From NCBI GenBank assembly GCA_947646735.1, contig CANTFK010000054.1:434001-498000 (forward strand): 64,000 bases of DNA, given 5' to 3'. The DNA comes from Peronospora farinosa (lineage: Eukaryota; Oomycota; Peronosporomycetes; Peronosporales; Peronosporaceae). Below the pieces are notes generated by a model. It did no database searches, had not been told where the DNA came from, and saw nothing but the letters and a program-made list of their open reading frames with translations. The position numbers were made by a program, and so were the translations under genes. This document shows, piece by piece, positions 20,163 through 31,812 of the stretch (position 1 is the first letter of the stretch; each line of letters starts with the position of its first letter).

Positions 20163-22108
20163 CTGAGGATATCATGAGGATGTAAGTTATGACACTTGAC
20201 TTTTTGACGGGGGACGTACGATTCACTAAGATTGAAATGTTCACAAAAGGTAGCGACACCCCAATTTCCAATTGGAGCCTAAGAGCTACAACTGGCCAAA
20301 CGAAAAAGGCTTCTTACCTTGTTCGAGAAGTCCTCACATCATCGGGCCAAGGGTGAATAGAGGATGCTCTAACTCCGCTGCGGAGGCAGCGCAGCTTATA
20401 AAGTTGACGAGAATCAATAGGCACGAAGTCCCGAGGTGTGGGGCACGTCGACAAAGCATCCAACAGGCATTAACAAACAAGTTCCTGTCTTTCTTCGTTC
20501 GCCCATCAATCGCCCGTACTTTGGACAAATGTATTACATACAACTTGTCGCACTGAGGAGCTGAATGTTACATAATGCGAGAAGGGCTGGTTCAAATCAG
20601 ACGTTCTTGCGACGAATATTATGAATGGCTGTGCGCTTTGTTGTCTATTGACTTGTAATTTTCACCGACAATCATTATATGTCATTCGCTGTGACGTGTG
20701 TACACGACTTCCCATAAAACAAATGCTCAATGAGAATGTTTCCATCATATAGTTGTCGTAACGTGTGCAGTCCTTGTAATGGCGTCGCAGGCTTGTGGAC
20801 AGGGGTGTGTGTGCCGAGACAAGGCACAAGCACACAAATGGTGATTGGACCAAACGTTCCAGTGATGAGATACAGACTTGATCGGACACTGAGTCAATGT
20901 ATCTGGATAAACTTGGACATGGTAACACTAGCTCAGACAAATTACAAAATCCGGCAGTATAGCAAGCCTAGTTCATTCAAAGTCGCTGCTGTGCGAACGT
21001 CTGCACCACAGTCTAAATAAACAGGTGGCGGCGCACACCGATGACGCATCAAGGACATGTGTTGAATTAATTGGCAAGCTCTTTTATTTCTGCGGACACC
21101 ATCAGCCAGCCACCATACTGTCAAAATGTCTACCCTCACTGCCTTTTTGAAGAGGAATCTCAATTGACTCTAGCATCCAGAACAAGTCAGATTACTTCGG
21201 ATACCACAAGTATCAAGTAATCTTGCTCACCTGAATGCAGATCACACCTCTAGTGTATATCGGTGCGTAGTGACCACTACACCATATCAGCCTCGAGTCT
21301 TCACACTCGCGTAACGTACGCTGCATAAGAACCAACCTTTGTCTCTAATCTGTACACTCTGTGCACAAACAGCTTCTTCTTGTGTTCCGATGATGGGGCT
21401 ATATCACCTCCACCATTGGTCTTCTTGAGTCTTTCAACTGGCTTTCCAACTTCATTGATGCACAAAAAGCATGTTGACACGCTAGGAGCAAGTGAACATA
21501 GCGAAGCTACAGTCAGATAGCTGCTACAATTGGCAGGGAAAGCCCAACCACAACAATACGTTTAGAATTTGAAAAACGAATTGATTGCAGAGCCGGTCGT
21601 GTAATATTTTATACGTCTAAGATGCCATCGCCTTCACAAAAGTAGCGATCACTGCACGTGCAAGTTAACTTGCGTAGCGGTACAGCTAAATGCATTGACA
21701 TCTCTTTAGCATTCTGCAAAGGTAATTGAGACTCACAGAGACATCAGGTCGATTAGAGTGGAATGAAAATCCGCTGCTTTCTGCCTCGATCGCAAAGTAA
21801 TGAGCTAGTATTCATTTCACCGTTAATAATGCGCTGTTCCAATTGCAGTGTTGCCGCTAGAATGGATAGTGCTAACACTCATACAGGACGTTGAGCTGCA
21901 CCTTTTTAGCATTTCGTTGCACCTACGCACTGTAGGACAGTGCTCTATTGCATCCCTGTCCATGCATCGACTGAACTTTATACTTGATAAGGATAATCGA
22001 TGGGACACGGCGGCTGTCGGCGCTTGATCGTTGTCGTCGTTGTCGTCGTCGACTCTTTCATTTACACAAACAACGCCAAGCTCGCAAGTTGATCGATCAC
22101 TTTCAATT
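20163..22108. other. Intergenic region with an old repeat
   Basis: No gene recognised. Around 20300-20480 the sequence is similar to 33305-33500 (shared AGGCAGCGCAGC and CACGTCGACAA with intervening similarity), which suggests two relics of one unidentified repeat. Confidence 0.45.
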
Positions 22109-23344
22109 ATGGCAAAATTTAACGTCCATGATGTGGCCCTGCCGGACATCAAGCTCACTCCAGAGCGTCAGGCTTCATTAATTGCCGAAGTTGATGCGGT
22201 GGTGCAGAACACCCTCGAATTGCGATCAGCTTTTGCTGCAGGTGGCCATCAACTCGACACTTCGGCGTGGAAACTTGTTCATACAAAGGATGATGTACGC
22301 GCCTACCGTTCGCGTCGCGTGTTGCACGGAAGTGATTCATCCGATGCGCGTATCGAGACGTCGGACGCGCTTTCATCGTCATCGTCGTCAAGTTCTAAAT
22401 CGACCATGAACAAACCCCCTGTCGTTACATCGTCGTCTTCTTCGCAAGAATGTGAACGTTTACGTACCAAGAAGACTTTGCGTCCACCTGCTGTGGTGCT
22501 TTCGGGAACGATCGATGGCACGCCCGAAGACGCCGCTTTGGGCATCTTGGCCGACTCGGAACAGCACTGCATGATGCGCCAGTCGTATCTGGGTACGGAT
22601 CTCGAGGACTCCCGTTTGCTCTTTGTTTTGGTCCGACCGACACCCGATAGACCACTTGCATTCGTTGGGGTTAAGTGGGGACGTCAGACGTACGGCCGCT
22701 TTAGTCAACCTCGTGACTTTGTTTTTCTCGAGTCTATAGGTATTACAAAGAACTCGCGTGGCGAAACAGTCAGCTACGGTGTGCGTCAGTCGATAGATCT
22801 GTCGGACGTGCTGACGCTTCCGCGTTCACCCGAAGTACTTCGTGGCCACATGTCGGCGTGTCAGACTTTCACAAACAACAGCGTCCCCGTGGCTGGCTCG
22901 CGTCATCGCACCGTCGAAATGTTTACTCGTGCATTCCTGCAGCTGGATGGCGACGTACCTGTAAACGTCGCTGCTTCGGCATTCGCTGAGAAGCTCATGA
23001 CGCTCGTCAATACAATGGAGTGTGCGACCTCCTACAAGCTCACATGGATGATGAGGCAATCGTCTCGCCAAGCTCGCTCAGGTACTGGCGTTCACGGGTC
23101 AAGTAGCCACTGTTCCAATTGCACGCGCAGTCTCAATAAGCTGACCAACCTGCTGCTTCAGCGCGGGGGGTCGTGTCAAATCTGCCGCCGTTCGTACTGC
23201 GGCAAGTGCTCGGTGTACAAGAAGATTTCGATTGGCATTGGCAACGAGGTGATGCAGAAATCCATGCTCTTCTGTCTCGAGTGCCTCTTGGAGGCCAAAC
23301 AAGTCTCTGCTCACGAAGTGGCTGTTGAACAGCTGAAATGGTAG
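22109..23344 (+). CDS. START-like / FYVE-variant zinc-finger protein, paralogue 1
   Basis: 411 residues from the ATG at 22109 (the frame is open further upstream but without an ATG). Residues about 20-320 form a START-like lipid-binding fold, with KLVHTKDDVRAYRSR, GTIDGTPEDAALGILAD, RDFVFLESIGI and a C-terminal helix. The last 75 residues hold four CxxC pairs (CSNC, CQIC, CGKC, CLEC), the FYVE spacing, but the phosphoinositide-binding RRHHCR motif is replaced by RRSYCGKC. Such START plus FYVE-like proteins are expanded in oomycetes; lipid ligand and role are not known to me. A serine-rich disordered loop lies at about 100-150. Its last 352 bp are duplicated in inverted orientation at 30887-31238. 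Confidence 0.85.
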   Translation: MAKFNVHDVALPDIKLTPERQASLIAEVDAVVQNTLELRSAFAAGGHQLDTSAWKLVHTKDDVRAYRSRRVLHGSDSSDARIETSDALSSSSSSSSKSTMNKPPVVTSSSSSQECERLRTKKTLRPPAVVLSGTIDGTPEDAALGILADSEQHCMMRQSYLGTDLEDSRLLFVLVRPTPDRPLAFVGVKWGRQTYGRFSQPRDFVFLESIGITKNSRGETVSYGVRQSIDLSDVLTLPRSPEVLRGHMSACQTFTNNSVPVAGSRHRTVEMFTRAFLQLDGDVPVNVAASAFAEKLMTLVNTMECATSYKLTWMMRQSSRQARSGTGVHGSSSHCSNCTRSLNKLTNLLLQRGGSCQICRRSYCGKCSVYKKISIGIGNEVMQKSMLFCLECLLEAKQVSAHEVAVEQLKW

Positions 23345-24115
23345 GTGGCTCCTTCTCACGAGGTCGTTTAGACTAAGAGGGTGAAGTACTCAATGAAGAG
23401 ACCACAGCAGTCATAAGCTATTGCGTCGAAGCACATTGGTCTCGGGAACGTTTGGAAAGCGCGTTGAGTCGTACCGTAGCGTGTGTCCTCAAGCTATTTG
23501 TAGATAAATCTTGCATGGCAATGGAAGAGATCTTCATGCTCAATTGTTGTAGTCATCCTGTTTTATTGATACAGTCAGGTATATTTCGTGTTATTTTGAG
23601 CAGGTAAGAGATGAGATTATCGTGCTTCGACATCATTGCTAAGATGATCCCAAGTAGAGGGTCAAAGGCTTGCATGTTTCTTAGGCCAGGTAGAGAGTCA
23701 AAGGCTTGCATGCTTTTTGGGCCAAGGTCCTAAACTGAGCTGGCTGGCTGTACATGTAACCAGATTGGTTTGAAGCCACGAAAATGAGAATGAGCTGAGT
23801 AAACACACCTCTACATCCTGAACACTGCTCTAAACGCCCACATTGAAGCCACGAGCTGATCTCACAACAGTTTTGTCACAGATTATTTCCTGACGTTCGT
23901 GTCAGTTTTGATAACTAATGCGGTAGGACTAGACATCGTGAGCATTCTGGACGATACTCTCGGATCCGTATTCATTTGCGTTAGCAAGCTAAGATGTTAC
24001 CGACATTTCTAGCTCAATATCTACCCCAGCTCGTATATAAAACGCTACCGCAGCACAAACGTATTTTGATTCCTTTCGCCCGCTCGCGGCAAGGAGTGTC
24101 AAACCAAGAGGCCAC
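22993..24115 (+). repeat. Long inverted repeat, left arm
   Basis: About 1120 bp repeated in inverted orientation at 30119-31238 with very high identity for most of its length, weaker toward the outer 130 bp. It covers the 3' end of START gene 1 and its downstream region. Inside it, a 35-bp phrase (GTCAAAGGCTTGCATG) is tandemly repeated near 23660-23730. Confidence 0.9.
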
Positions 24116-24383
24116 GGCAGCGCAATATATAGAGGGACAGGACTTTAATTAAGAAACTTTTAAACGGACATGATATGATGTCATGCCAATGAAGCATTTC
24201 GAACGTCATATAGACTTAGGTGACTGCATATAGTGAAGACATTGGGCCCTTACTGGACCAGTGGTGGACAAGTGGGATGCACAATGAAAGAAATCATTGA
24301 TACATGTAAAAGGAACATTCATCAATGCAAAGTACCTGCACAGTTACTTGCATTCTGTCCCGAAGATTCAAGGACGATTGCAA
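23345..24383. other. Intergenic region between START 1 and Nudix 1
   Basis: No gene. Mostly the left arm of the inverted repeat, then about 130 bp of unique sequence (24116-24244), then the start of the direct repeat. Confidence 0.6.
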
Positions 24384-25950
24384 TTAAACCTCCGGCTTCG
24401 TTTCTTCAGGCATCTTCAGCTTCAGCTTGGCAAGCTTCGCGTCCTTAGGCCGTTGTTGAGTACCAAAAAGTCTCTCTACTCTCTGCAGATTTGCAGCCAT
24501 TACGGGATCACTGTGTTTTATCAACGCAACTGCATCGTCGAAAGCAAACTAACCAGTATCAAGATTAGTTTCCCGCGTTTGAATACAGCACCCCACAATA
24601 TGGTCCTCTTACCAACCCGCGCAAACGTCCGTCCTCAGAAAACATTTCATACGCTTTGCCCACTGCTTCACCCTCTTTTTTTCCGTATTGTATGCCCTGA
24701 CCTTCGCCCCCATCCATGACCCAAGTCTCCCACCGACTCATTTCTACTTTGTCACCTGGTTTCTTTGGCTGTTTAACAACAACCTTATTCTCGAGTCGTT
24801 TTCGAATTGTTACTGCAAACTACACACGAGACGTCAGCATTGAGGAATTAGTGCACCTACAATAGTCATGAGGCTTTAACGTACTCCACATTCTTCCAGT
24901 GTCTCGCGTAATGCCGCTTGTTCTGGCTGTTCACCTATATTTCGGCCTCCCTTTACAGTGATCCAGTTGGACTTGGCTTGGTTCGAGCTCGATATGATGA
25001 CCATTTCGACATCCTCTTTATTGGCATAATGATAACCTTGTTTACCTTCTACCCGTCTCACAAAAGGTCCCCCGTCCTTGTGACGTATAGTAACACAAAA
25101 TGACATCACTTTCTCACCAAACTTGTTAATCATTTGTCCGTCTCTGCCAATAGAAGAATGCATAAGAGGAGCCGCGCCTCCTCTTCTTCTGATCACCTCT
25201 TTCTCTTCTTCGGTTCTTTCTAGCGCCATTCCAGTTCCAGATTGTTTGTGTAAGATTTGGCCACTGTCCCAGCGACGTCCTCTTTCGATCTCCAATTCCA
25301 GTAATCTTGATAGCCCATCTACGCTCAATTTATCATGAGGATAATTTTCCATTCGCTTCCGAATCGGATCCAGTTTCAATATCAACTTCTTCTCGTCCAC
25401 GATTACTTCTCGTGGTTTGTGTGGTGCCAAATTGTCAAATTCACGTAGACGTAATTCAACTTTTTCGGGAAATGTGACTGGAGCTGGTGACATTTCTTTA
25501 GTTTTAAGTGATTCAACTTTGTTGAGAGTTGGGCGTATATTTGCTTTTTCAAGTTTCTGTATCGCTGCTTGGACTTCAGTTGATGCTGCATTTTCAAACA
25601 TCTCTATAGGATAGATCTTGACATTGGTAAGATGTCTGGAGACAGCCGACAGTGCGCGAGAGTTGTTCATTGCAGCCGCCTCAACGCCTAACTTGCGAAG
25701 GTTTGCACCAGCACAGCTCGGCAAGAACAAAGTCAGGATCACCAAAAAAAGCAAACCCATGGGAAATCAAAAGGAACACTACGTAGTCAAACGCGGAATG
25801 AATAAATTTTCAAATTGATGCATTGGAACCGAGCACATTCTCGAGATGTTCCTATCCAACCAACACATGTATACAATCAGGCAATATAAACATGAATGCA
25901 CAACAGAGCGACCAATTGTTGAAAATGTCACACATGAAAGCACGTACGTA
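24245..25950 (-). repeat. Direct segmental duplication, copy 1 (Nudix 1 locus)
   Basis: It matches 31662-33283. The offset is constant (7417) through the 3' half, and the only length change is 84 bp inside the central coding part of the gene. Confidence 0.93.
24384..25760 (-). CDS. Secreted Nudix hydrolase, effector-like, paralogue 1
   Basis: Three exons: 25760-24885, 24819-24613, 24548-24384, with introns of 65 and 64 bp, giving 415 residues. Residues 1-19 are a signal peptide (MGLLFLVILTLFLPSCAGA). A charged, helical central part (about 47-205) has no recognised domain. The Nudix domain begins near residue 220; the Nudix box is GGRNIGEQPEQAALRETLEE followed by CG (G-x5-E-x7-RE-x2-EE-x-G), intact, and intron 1 falls directly after this glycine. 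Exon 2 continues with TIRKRLENK and the WETWVMDGG strand; exon 3 encodes FDDAVALI and a lysine-rich tail. Secreted Nudix proteins such as Phytophthora sojae Avr3b are host-translocated effectors; no canonical RxLR is seen here. Substrate unknown. Confidence 0.85.
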
Positions 25951-26234
25951 AATGGACTTTTCGTAAGAAATACGTAGCAATTAATAGCGTTTATTATCGA
26001 CTTGGCTACTGACGACGTTACGGCACAAGGTCATATGGTGCCCATCACATGCTAGATTTGCTGTATCGATAGGTGCCTTATTAACACTCGTCGTAAAAGT
26101 CAAGATGGTAGCGTCAATTCAGCTACATTTACGCTTGATATTTTTAACGCCCCGCTGCTTGCACTAAGATATTGTAGTACGTTCTTGTAAGTCCCATGGT
26201 CCGGTCACCGAAGAGATCCACCCGTGCATACACT

Positions 26235-26268
26235 GTTGCTCACGAGGGACCGGCGTTGCTCATGAGGT
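26235..26268 (-). repeat. Inverted partner of the 19-bp array
   Basis: About 1.7 units of the 26477-26550 repeat on the opposite strand (TTGCTCACGAGGGACCGGCG), with some changes. Confidence 0.7.
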
Positions 26269-26476
26269 CACGGAATAATTAACATCCGGCAACCACGAAT
26301 GGTATACAGACTCGTCTGCCTCTTTCTCTCTAACATATTGACGAGACGGATAAGAACAATCCAGCACAACAAATGGCTGGGCGACGTCTAGAAGAGATAT
26401 CACTTCAATAAAGCGAGAGTGTGCAAAGTCGCGTAGTCGCAGCAAATCTGCGCGCGAAGCAGAGCCGTACGCCAGT

Positions 26477-26550
26477 TCCTCGTGAGCAACGCCGGTCCTC
26501 GTGAGCAACGCCGGTCCTCGTGAGCAACGCCGGTCCTCGTGAGCAACGCC
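26477..26550 (+). repeat. 19-bp tandem repeat array
   Basis: Units of TCCTCGTGAGCAACGCCGG start at 26477, 26496, 26515 and 26534 (last partial). Confidence 0.95.
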
Positions 26551-27839
26551 GTGGTTGTACGGAGCTGGTCACCTGTAACGGCTTTCGGGGTTGTCTGGCT
26601 ATGCCGCATAGCATTTAACGGATACCTTTAAGGTATGTTTCGGCTCGTCGGCACTCTCGCTTTGCGATGGCTCGAAAGTTTTCTCATGCTCTTTTTTAAA
26701 ATATCTCTTAACGTTGCGGCGAAAACGATCACGTTCGCTTGCTAGAAACGTTACTTGGTTGTGTTGTCTATCACAAGCTGGTGATGCAAAAAAAACTGCA
26801 AAGGATGTGCCATGTGCGTTCCCACACGGCAGTGTGTGCAGCCACCTCGTTTGAATCGTTTTACGAGTTAGTTGCTTCTGGACTACCTTGGATAATCCTG
26901 GTGCGCGTCTGCTGCTTGCACTGTTTGCAAGGAAGCTTTGAAGCCGTCCAAGTGCTCATCGTTCTCCTGTCCAGTGGCACATGAGCGTCTACCGACACGC
27001 TTTCAAGCACGGGCAGAAAGCTCATATGCCACTGGCGGGCATTGTTCAACAGATGTGTTCGAGTGTTTCTTTCACTCCTGAGCTTACGACAACTGTTGGC
27101 TTGGTGTCGTGCTTTGGGTGGAAGAGGTATGCAGCTGCGTCACTGCCACTCTATACGCGATCCACACTTGGTATGCGGTGAGCTCTTTCATAAGAGCCCA
27201 TAGAGTAATTGGCGTTTGCTGTAAAGCCACGCACTTCTCCGCGCTGAATCCTGGAGCGTCTCCGTAGATCTTGTTAAAGTCATTTCTGAACCTTAGACGG
27301 TTGTTTCAAGACCATAACTACGTGTTTATTCGCAATCCGGGCACGCTTCATGAGAACCCGAGGATGAGCAGATTCGCATAGAATACGATTCGCCTCTGCG
27401 TTTTGGCGCTTTCGGAGCAACAATCAGCTTTCGTCTGCTGATCCCCGATGTTCTTTGCGGCAATCCTGCAACGAATTTCTTTGCTTTCTTGCTCCAAAGT
27501 GATGACGCTCCGCTAATCTCCATTAATGCAGTCCGTGGTGTATTGTCATGTGTGTTCCTTTATCAGTTGCGTGGGATGGCGCGGTAGTCGGTCCTTTCGT
27601 ACTCGAAGCGCTTCACCCACAGCTAAGCTTAGAATCGATAGGCCTCAGCGTCATAGTTTGGCATGTTGATACCTGGTTGCGCTTACCATCGAAATGACGA
27701 AGGAGAAACCCAATCCGATGCAATGCAGTTTTGCTATAGTGCCTTATCGGTGTTTTTACGTTCCGTTGTCGGCCAAAAAATACGTAGGTCAGAACGCTTT
27801 GTCAACTGAAGTCATTACTCAGGAAGTGTGATGAAGGGG

Positions 27840-29640
27840 TCAAGAGAGCTCCACCGCCCGTTTGTCTGCTCGCCTAGCTAATTGCCTTCAATTGTAAGGC
27901 TTTCGACCGGGTGTACTGCTGCTGCCTACCCTTAGGTTCCGGCAGTGTTGGCAACATAAGGATCCGATCAACTGCTAAAGATGTGTTTCCGGGGATTTTG
28001 CAATTCTTGGATAGCTGCCGTTTCCTTTCATGGCGCGTAGGTACTCCAGCTGTCCATTTCTGCGTTGCTCCACTGAAAGTCTATGCCTGTCAGACATAAG
28101 ATAGATGTATTTGCGGTGGTGGGCTACCGTATGGCGTGTTTCACCCGTGTGTTTTGCATGGAACCAGTATGGAGGCCAGCCCGACTTCTCCCGCGTGGTT
28201 GGGCGTGTATAGAAGCGCTGGATTGATCATTGGCGACGGGCCGCAAAGGCGACATGTGTCGCCTTTGGGCGACATATGTCCATTGCAGATAAGTTTGCAT
28301 CTGAATGGGCACAAGTGCTAAGCTCCTACCATCGATCTGGAAGTCTTACCTACAACTCTAAAGAATTGTGCGACGATCCCGAAGGAACAGCACTAAACTG
28401 CTGTCGACAATAACCGACTTTCACGTCCGATTACAGAAGCTAAGGCATTTAGCCATGCACGGACTGAGTAGCGCACGAAGCGGCCGGCCAGGATGATTTG
28501 AACAACAACCTTTACAGAGATACATCAGCGCTGCTGGTCCAGTTCTGGTCATCATCAGCAACCAAACTTGCAATGGGGCGAATCTGCCCTCCTCGTTTTC
28601 TAATAGCCTCATTTTTTTCTTGGGAGAAAAAGGTGACACGGACGACGCGATGGATTATCGACCGATGTCTTTACTACAAACGAGCTACAAGGTGTTTGCC
28701 AAGGTGCTGGCAACGCGATTACAACCTACGTTACCTTATGCTATCAGCGACTCCCGATAGAGCTTGCTTAATTCGTCGAATTCACACTAGCACGACAGCC
28801 AATTTCGTCGTAAACGGTTGTCATTCCGCACTTCTTCTGGTTCGGTCAGGGATTCGACAAGGGTGTCCTCTAGCACCTCTTTTGCTTATGTTAGTAGTTG
28901 CGGTTTTGGGTCTCGCACTTCAGCAGGACCCCAATCTTTACGTGACTACAAGCGCCCGGGCAGGTCGGTCAGACCTACCTTTACTCGGCATTTATGGATG
29001 ACACCACCCTGTTCCTGGAGAAAGCGGAACCAATTCCCTATGCTATGCATGTCATACGAGCATTTGGCGCTGTTTCCAGTCTACATGTTCAACCGGTAAA
29101 GATTCAGCTGCTCTTTTTGAATCGGTCTGTCAAGTTCGAGCGGTACGAGGGCATCGGTGTCATCCGCACGGGCGAAATAACTCGGTACTTGGGCTATGAG
29201 ATTGGAACTGAAGAGTTAGTGAATAAGACCTGGGCCCAGAGGATTCAAACGATCTAAAGGCGTTTTTAACAGCGACACAAATGCCAACGTGAAGAATCCC
29301 ATATCCACCGACAACTCCATTGTGCTTCCAACATTATTATCCATTGCGATAGTTTTTAAACACCTCAATGGGCGGAAAAGGGATTGCACAAAATTTACAA
29401 GCAGTTTCTGTGGGCGCATGCAGCAACGACGAAAAGCAGTTGCCACAAGGTAAATCTCGGGCTGCTTGTGACGCTAAATCAAGTGGGAGGCATTGAGCTA
29501 GCGGCAGTTTCAGTAGCGGTCAAGTCACAACGAACAAAGCATACGGTGGCTTGGCTTACTCAAAATCCAGATAATACTTTGCTGCCTGGCGGGTATGGGC
29601 TCATCGGAGCAGTCAGGATTCAGACGAAACAATAGTGACG
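27840..29640 (+). mobile_element. Decayed LINE reverse-transcriptase relic(s)
   Basis: Pieces of a non-LTR reverse transcriptase appear in order but in shifting frames: KAFDRV near 27897, DYRPMSLLQTSYKVFAKVLA near 28650-28710, GIRQGCPLAPL near 28851-28880, and FMDDTTLFLE (the YADD-type active site, first residue changed) near 28990-29025, followed by ITRYLGYEIG near 29175. This is the standard LINE RT order. The early KAFDRV piece, before DYRPMSL, suggests two overlapping or rearranged copies. It is inactive. Confidence 0.8.
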
Positions 29641-30118
29641 ATAGCTCAGGCTAAACTACAGGCACCGCCTCTCAGGATCTATTGCAAGAGCTGGCAGAAC
29701 GGTTCGCCTCAACAACAGACTAGATGACCTCGTGGAGCGACGAGGGGTGGCAACATGCCGTCCAGGACCAGGCACAACAGGATTGAGAACTGAACCTTCG
29801 AGCAACTGCAAATTTAGCGTACGAGGTTAGTGGAATTCGTATTGCGGGTGCAAATACCTCCGGACCCACCCCCATTCGGACGCGAATCTGAGACGGTGAG
29901 CAACAGCCCTTTTGCTTTTATCCCCGGACTTACCTATCAATATAGGACTAACCTCGACACCTGCGCCTTAGACAGGCACCACCATGTTTGAAAAGCTATA
30001 GCTGAAGGCCTTTCGGCAAAGGCATAATCGAAGGCCACTTGAAGGAGATCGAGCATGGCCAAATCCGGCCCGTCACTCTACACCAAACTACTGATGGGAT
30101 ACACTGGTTTTCTTTCGG
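29641..30118. other. LINE-relic continuation, unresolved
   Basis: No open frame of note. Probably the end of the preceding LINE relic up to the boundary of the inverted repeat at 30119. Confidence 0.4.
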
Positions 30119-31238
30119 GTGGCCTCTTGGTTTGACAAACTTGCCGCGGGTGAGCTTAGGAATCAAAAGACGTTTGTGCTGCGGTAGCGTTTTATATACG
30201 AGCTGGGGTAGATTTTGAGCTAGAATGTCGGTAACGTCTTAGCTTGCTAACACAAATGAACACGGATCCGAGAGTATCGTCCAGAATGCTCACGATGTCT
30301 AGTCCTACCGCATTAGTTATCAAAACTGACACGAACGTCAGGAAATAATCTGTGACGAAACTGTTGTGAGATCAGCTCGTGGCTTCAATGTGGGCGTTTA
30401 GAGCAGTGTTCAGGATGTAGAGGTGTGTTTACTCAGCTCATTCTCATTTTCGTGGCTTCAAACCAATCTGGTTACATGTACAGCCAGCCAGCTCAGTTTA
30501 GGACCTTGGCCCAAAAAGCATGCAAGCCTTTGACCCTCTACCTGGCCTAAGAAACATGCAAGCCTTTGACCCTCTACTTGGGATCATCTTAGCAATGATG
30601 TCGAAGCACGATAATCTCATCTCTTACCTGCTCAAAATAACACGAAATATACCTGACTGTATCAATAAAACAGGATGACTACAACAATTGAGCATGAAGA
30701 TCTCTTCCATTGCCATGCAAGATTTATCTACAAATAGCTTGAGGACACACGCTACGGTACGACTCAACGCGCTTTCCAAACGTTCCCGAGACCAATGTGC
30801 TTCGACGCAATAGCTTATGGCTGCCGTGGTCTCTTCATTGAGTACTTCACCCTCTTAGTCTAAACGACCTCGTGAGAAGGAGCCACCTACCATTTCAGCT
30901 GTTCAACAGCCACTTCGTGAGCAGAGACTTGTTTGGCCTCCAAGAGGCACTCGAGACAGAAGAGCATGGATTTCTGCATCACCTCGTTGCCAATGCCAAT
31001 CGAAATCTTCTTGTACACCGAGCACTTGCCGCAGTACGAACGGCGGCAGATTTGACACGACCCCCCGCGCTGAAGCAGCAGGTTGGTCAGCTTATTGAGA
31101 CTGCGCGTGCAATTGGAACAGTGGCTACTTGACCCGTGAACGCCAGTACCTGAGCGAGCTTGGCGAGACGATTGCCTCATCATCCATGTGAGCTTGTAGG
31201 AGGTCGCACACTCCATTGTATTGACGAGCGTCATGAGC
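30119..31238 (-). repeat. Long inverted repeat, right arm
   Basis: Inverted copy of 22993-24115. Sequence similarity ends inside the START coding part at GCTCATGACG. Confidence 0.9.
30887..31238 (-). pseudogene. START/FYVE gene fragment (inverted copy of paralogue 1)
   Basis: It encodes the last 116 residues of START 1, apparently unchanged, including all four CxxC pairs and the stop at 30887-30889, but no START domain. The sequence upstream (31239-31300) shows only faint similarity to the corresponding part of START 1. It is a truncated duplicate. Confidence 0.88.
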
Positions 31239-31812
31239 AAATGCCAAGGCAGCAAAATCTACAGGAGGCAGAACTTAACCAGCTTCATTTCATTGAAAAC
31301 ATTTTGTCGCAAGGGAATACAGCATGCCCAGATGAACTCGAAGAATGTGAGCTTATGCTCACCTCGTAATATGAGACAGAATTGCCTGCTAAGGTCGATG
31401 CAGTGACTGCACTCAAGCCTTTGCAACTGATGGAAGCAAATACTAATAGATTGCATGGAAGATTGCCACATTCACGGACGACGTACTGTTCGCTTCGGAG
31501 AAGCGGCACTACCAGTGACAAAAAAGTGAGACTGCTGACATGGTCGCTTTGTCTCATTTCAGATCGCAGATTACCCGACTACCATGATTAATCATAAGAA
31601 AACTATGGAACGGCACTAGAAATGAACCAGCAAAAGCAATTTGCATGCCAAGTACCAATACGGCCCATACCGGACCAGTGGTGGACAAGTGGGATGCACA
31701 ATGAAAGAAATCATTGATACATGTAAAAGGAACATTCATCAATGCAAAGTACCTGCACAGTTACTTGCATTCTGTCTCGAAAGTTCAAGGACGATTGCAA
31801 TTAAACCTCCGG
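31239..31812. other. Junction between inverted and direct duplications
   Basis: No gene recognised. 31239-31661 is unique to this side; homology to the Nudix 1 locus resumes at 31662. Confidence 0.5.

Larger units (their letters stand above)
25951..27830. other. Accessory intergenic region
   Basis: No gene recognised. It contains the 19-bp tandem array at 26477-26550 and its inverted partner at 26235-26268. The stretch 27200-27600 holds short disconnected frames, probably relics of mobile DNA. Confidence 0.5.

Noticed and set aside
28245..28266. 22-bp near-perfect palindrome AAAGGCGACATGTGTCGCCTTT
   Set aside because: It lies in a decayed LINE region with no gene or terminator context; likely chance or a relic.
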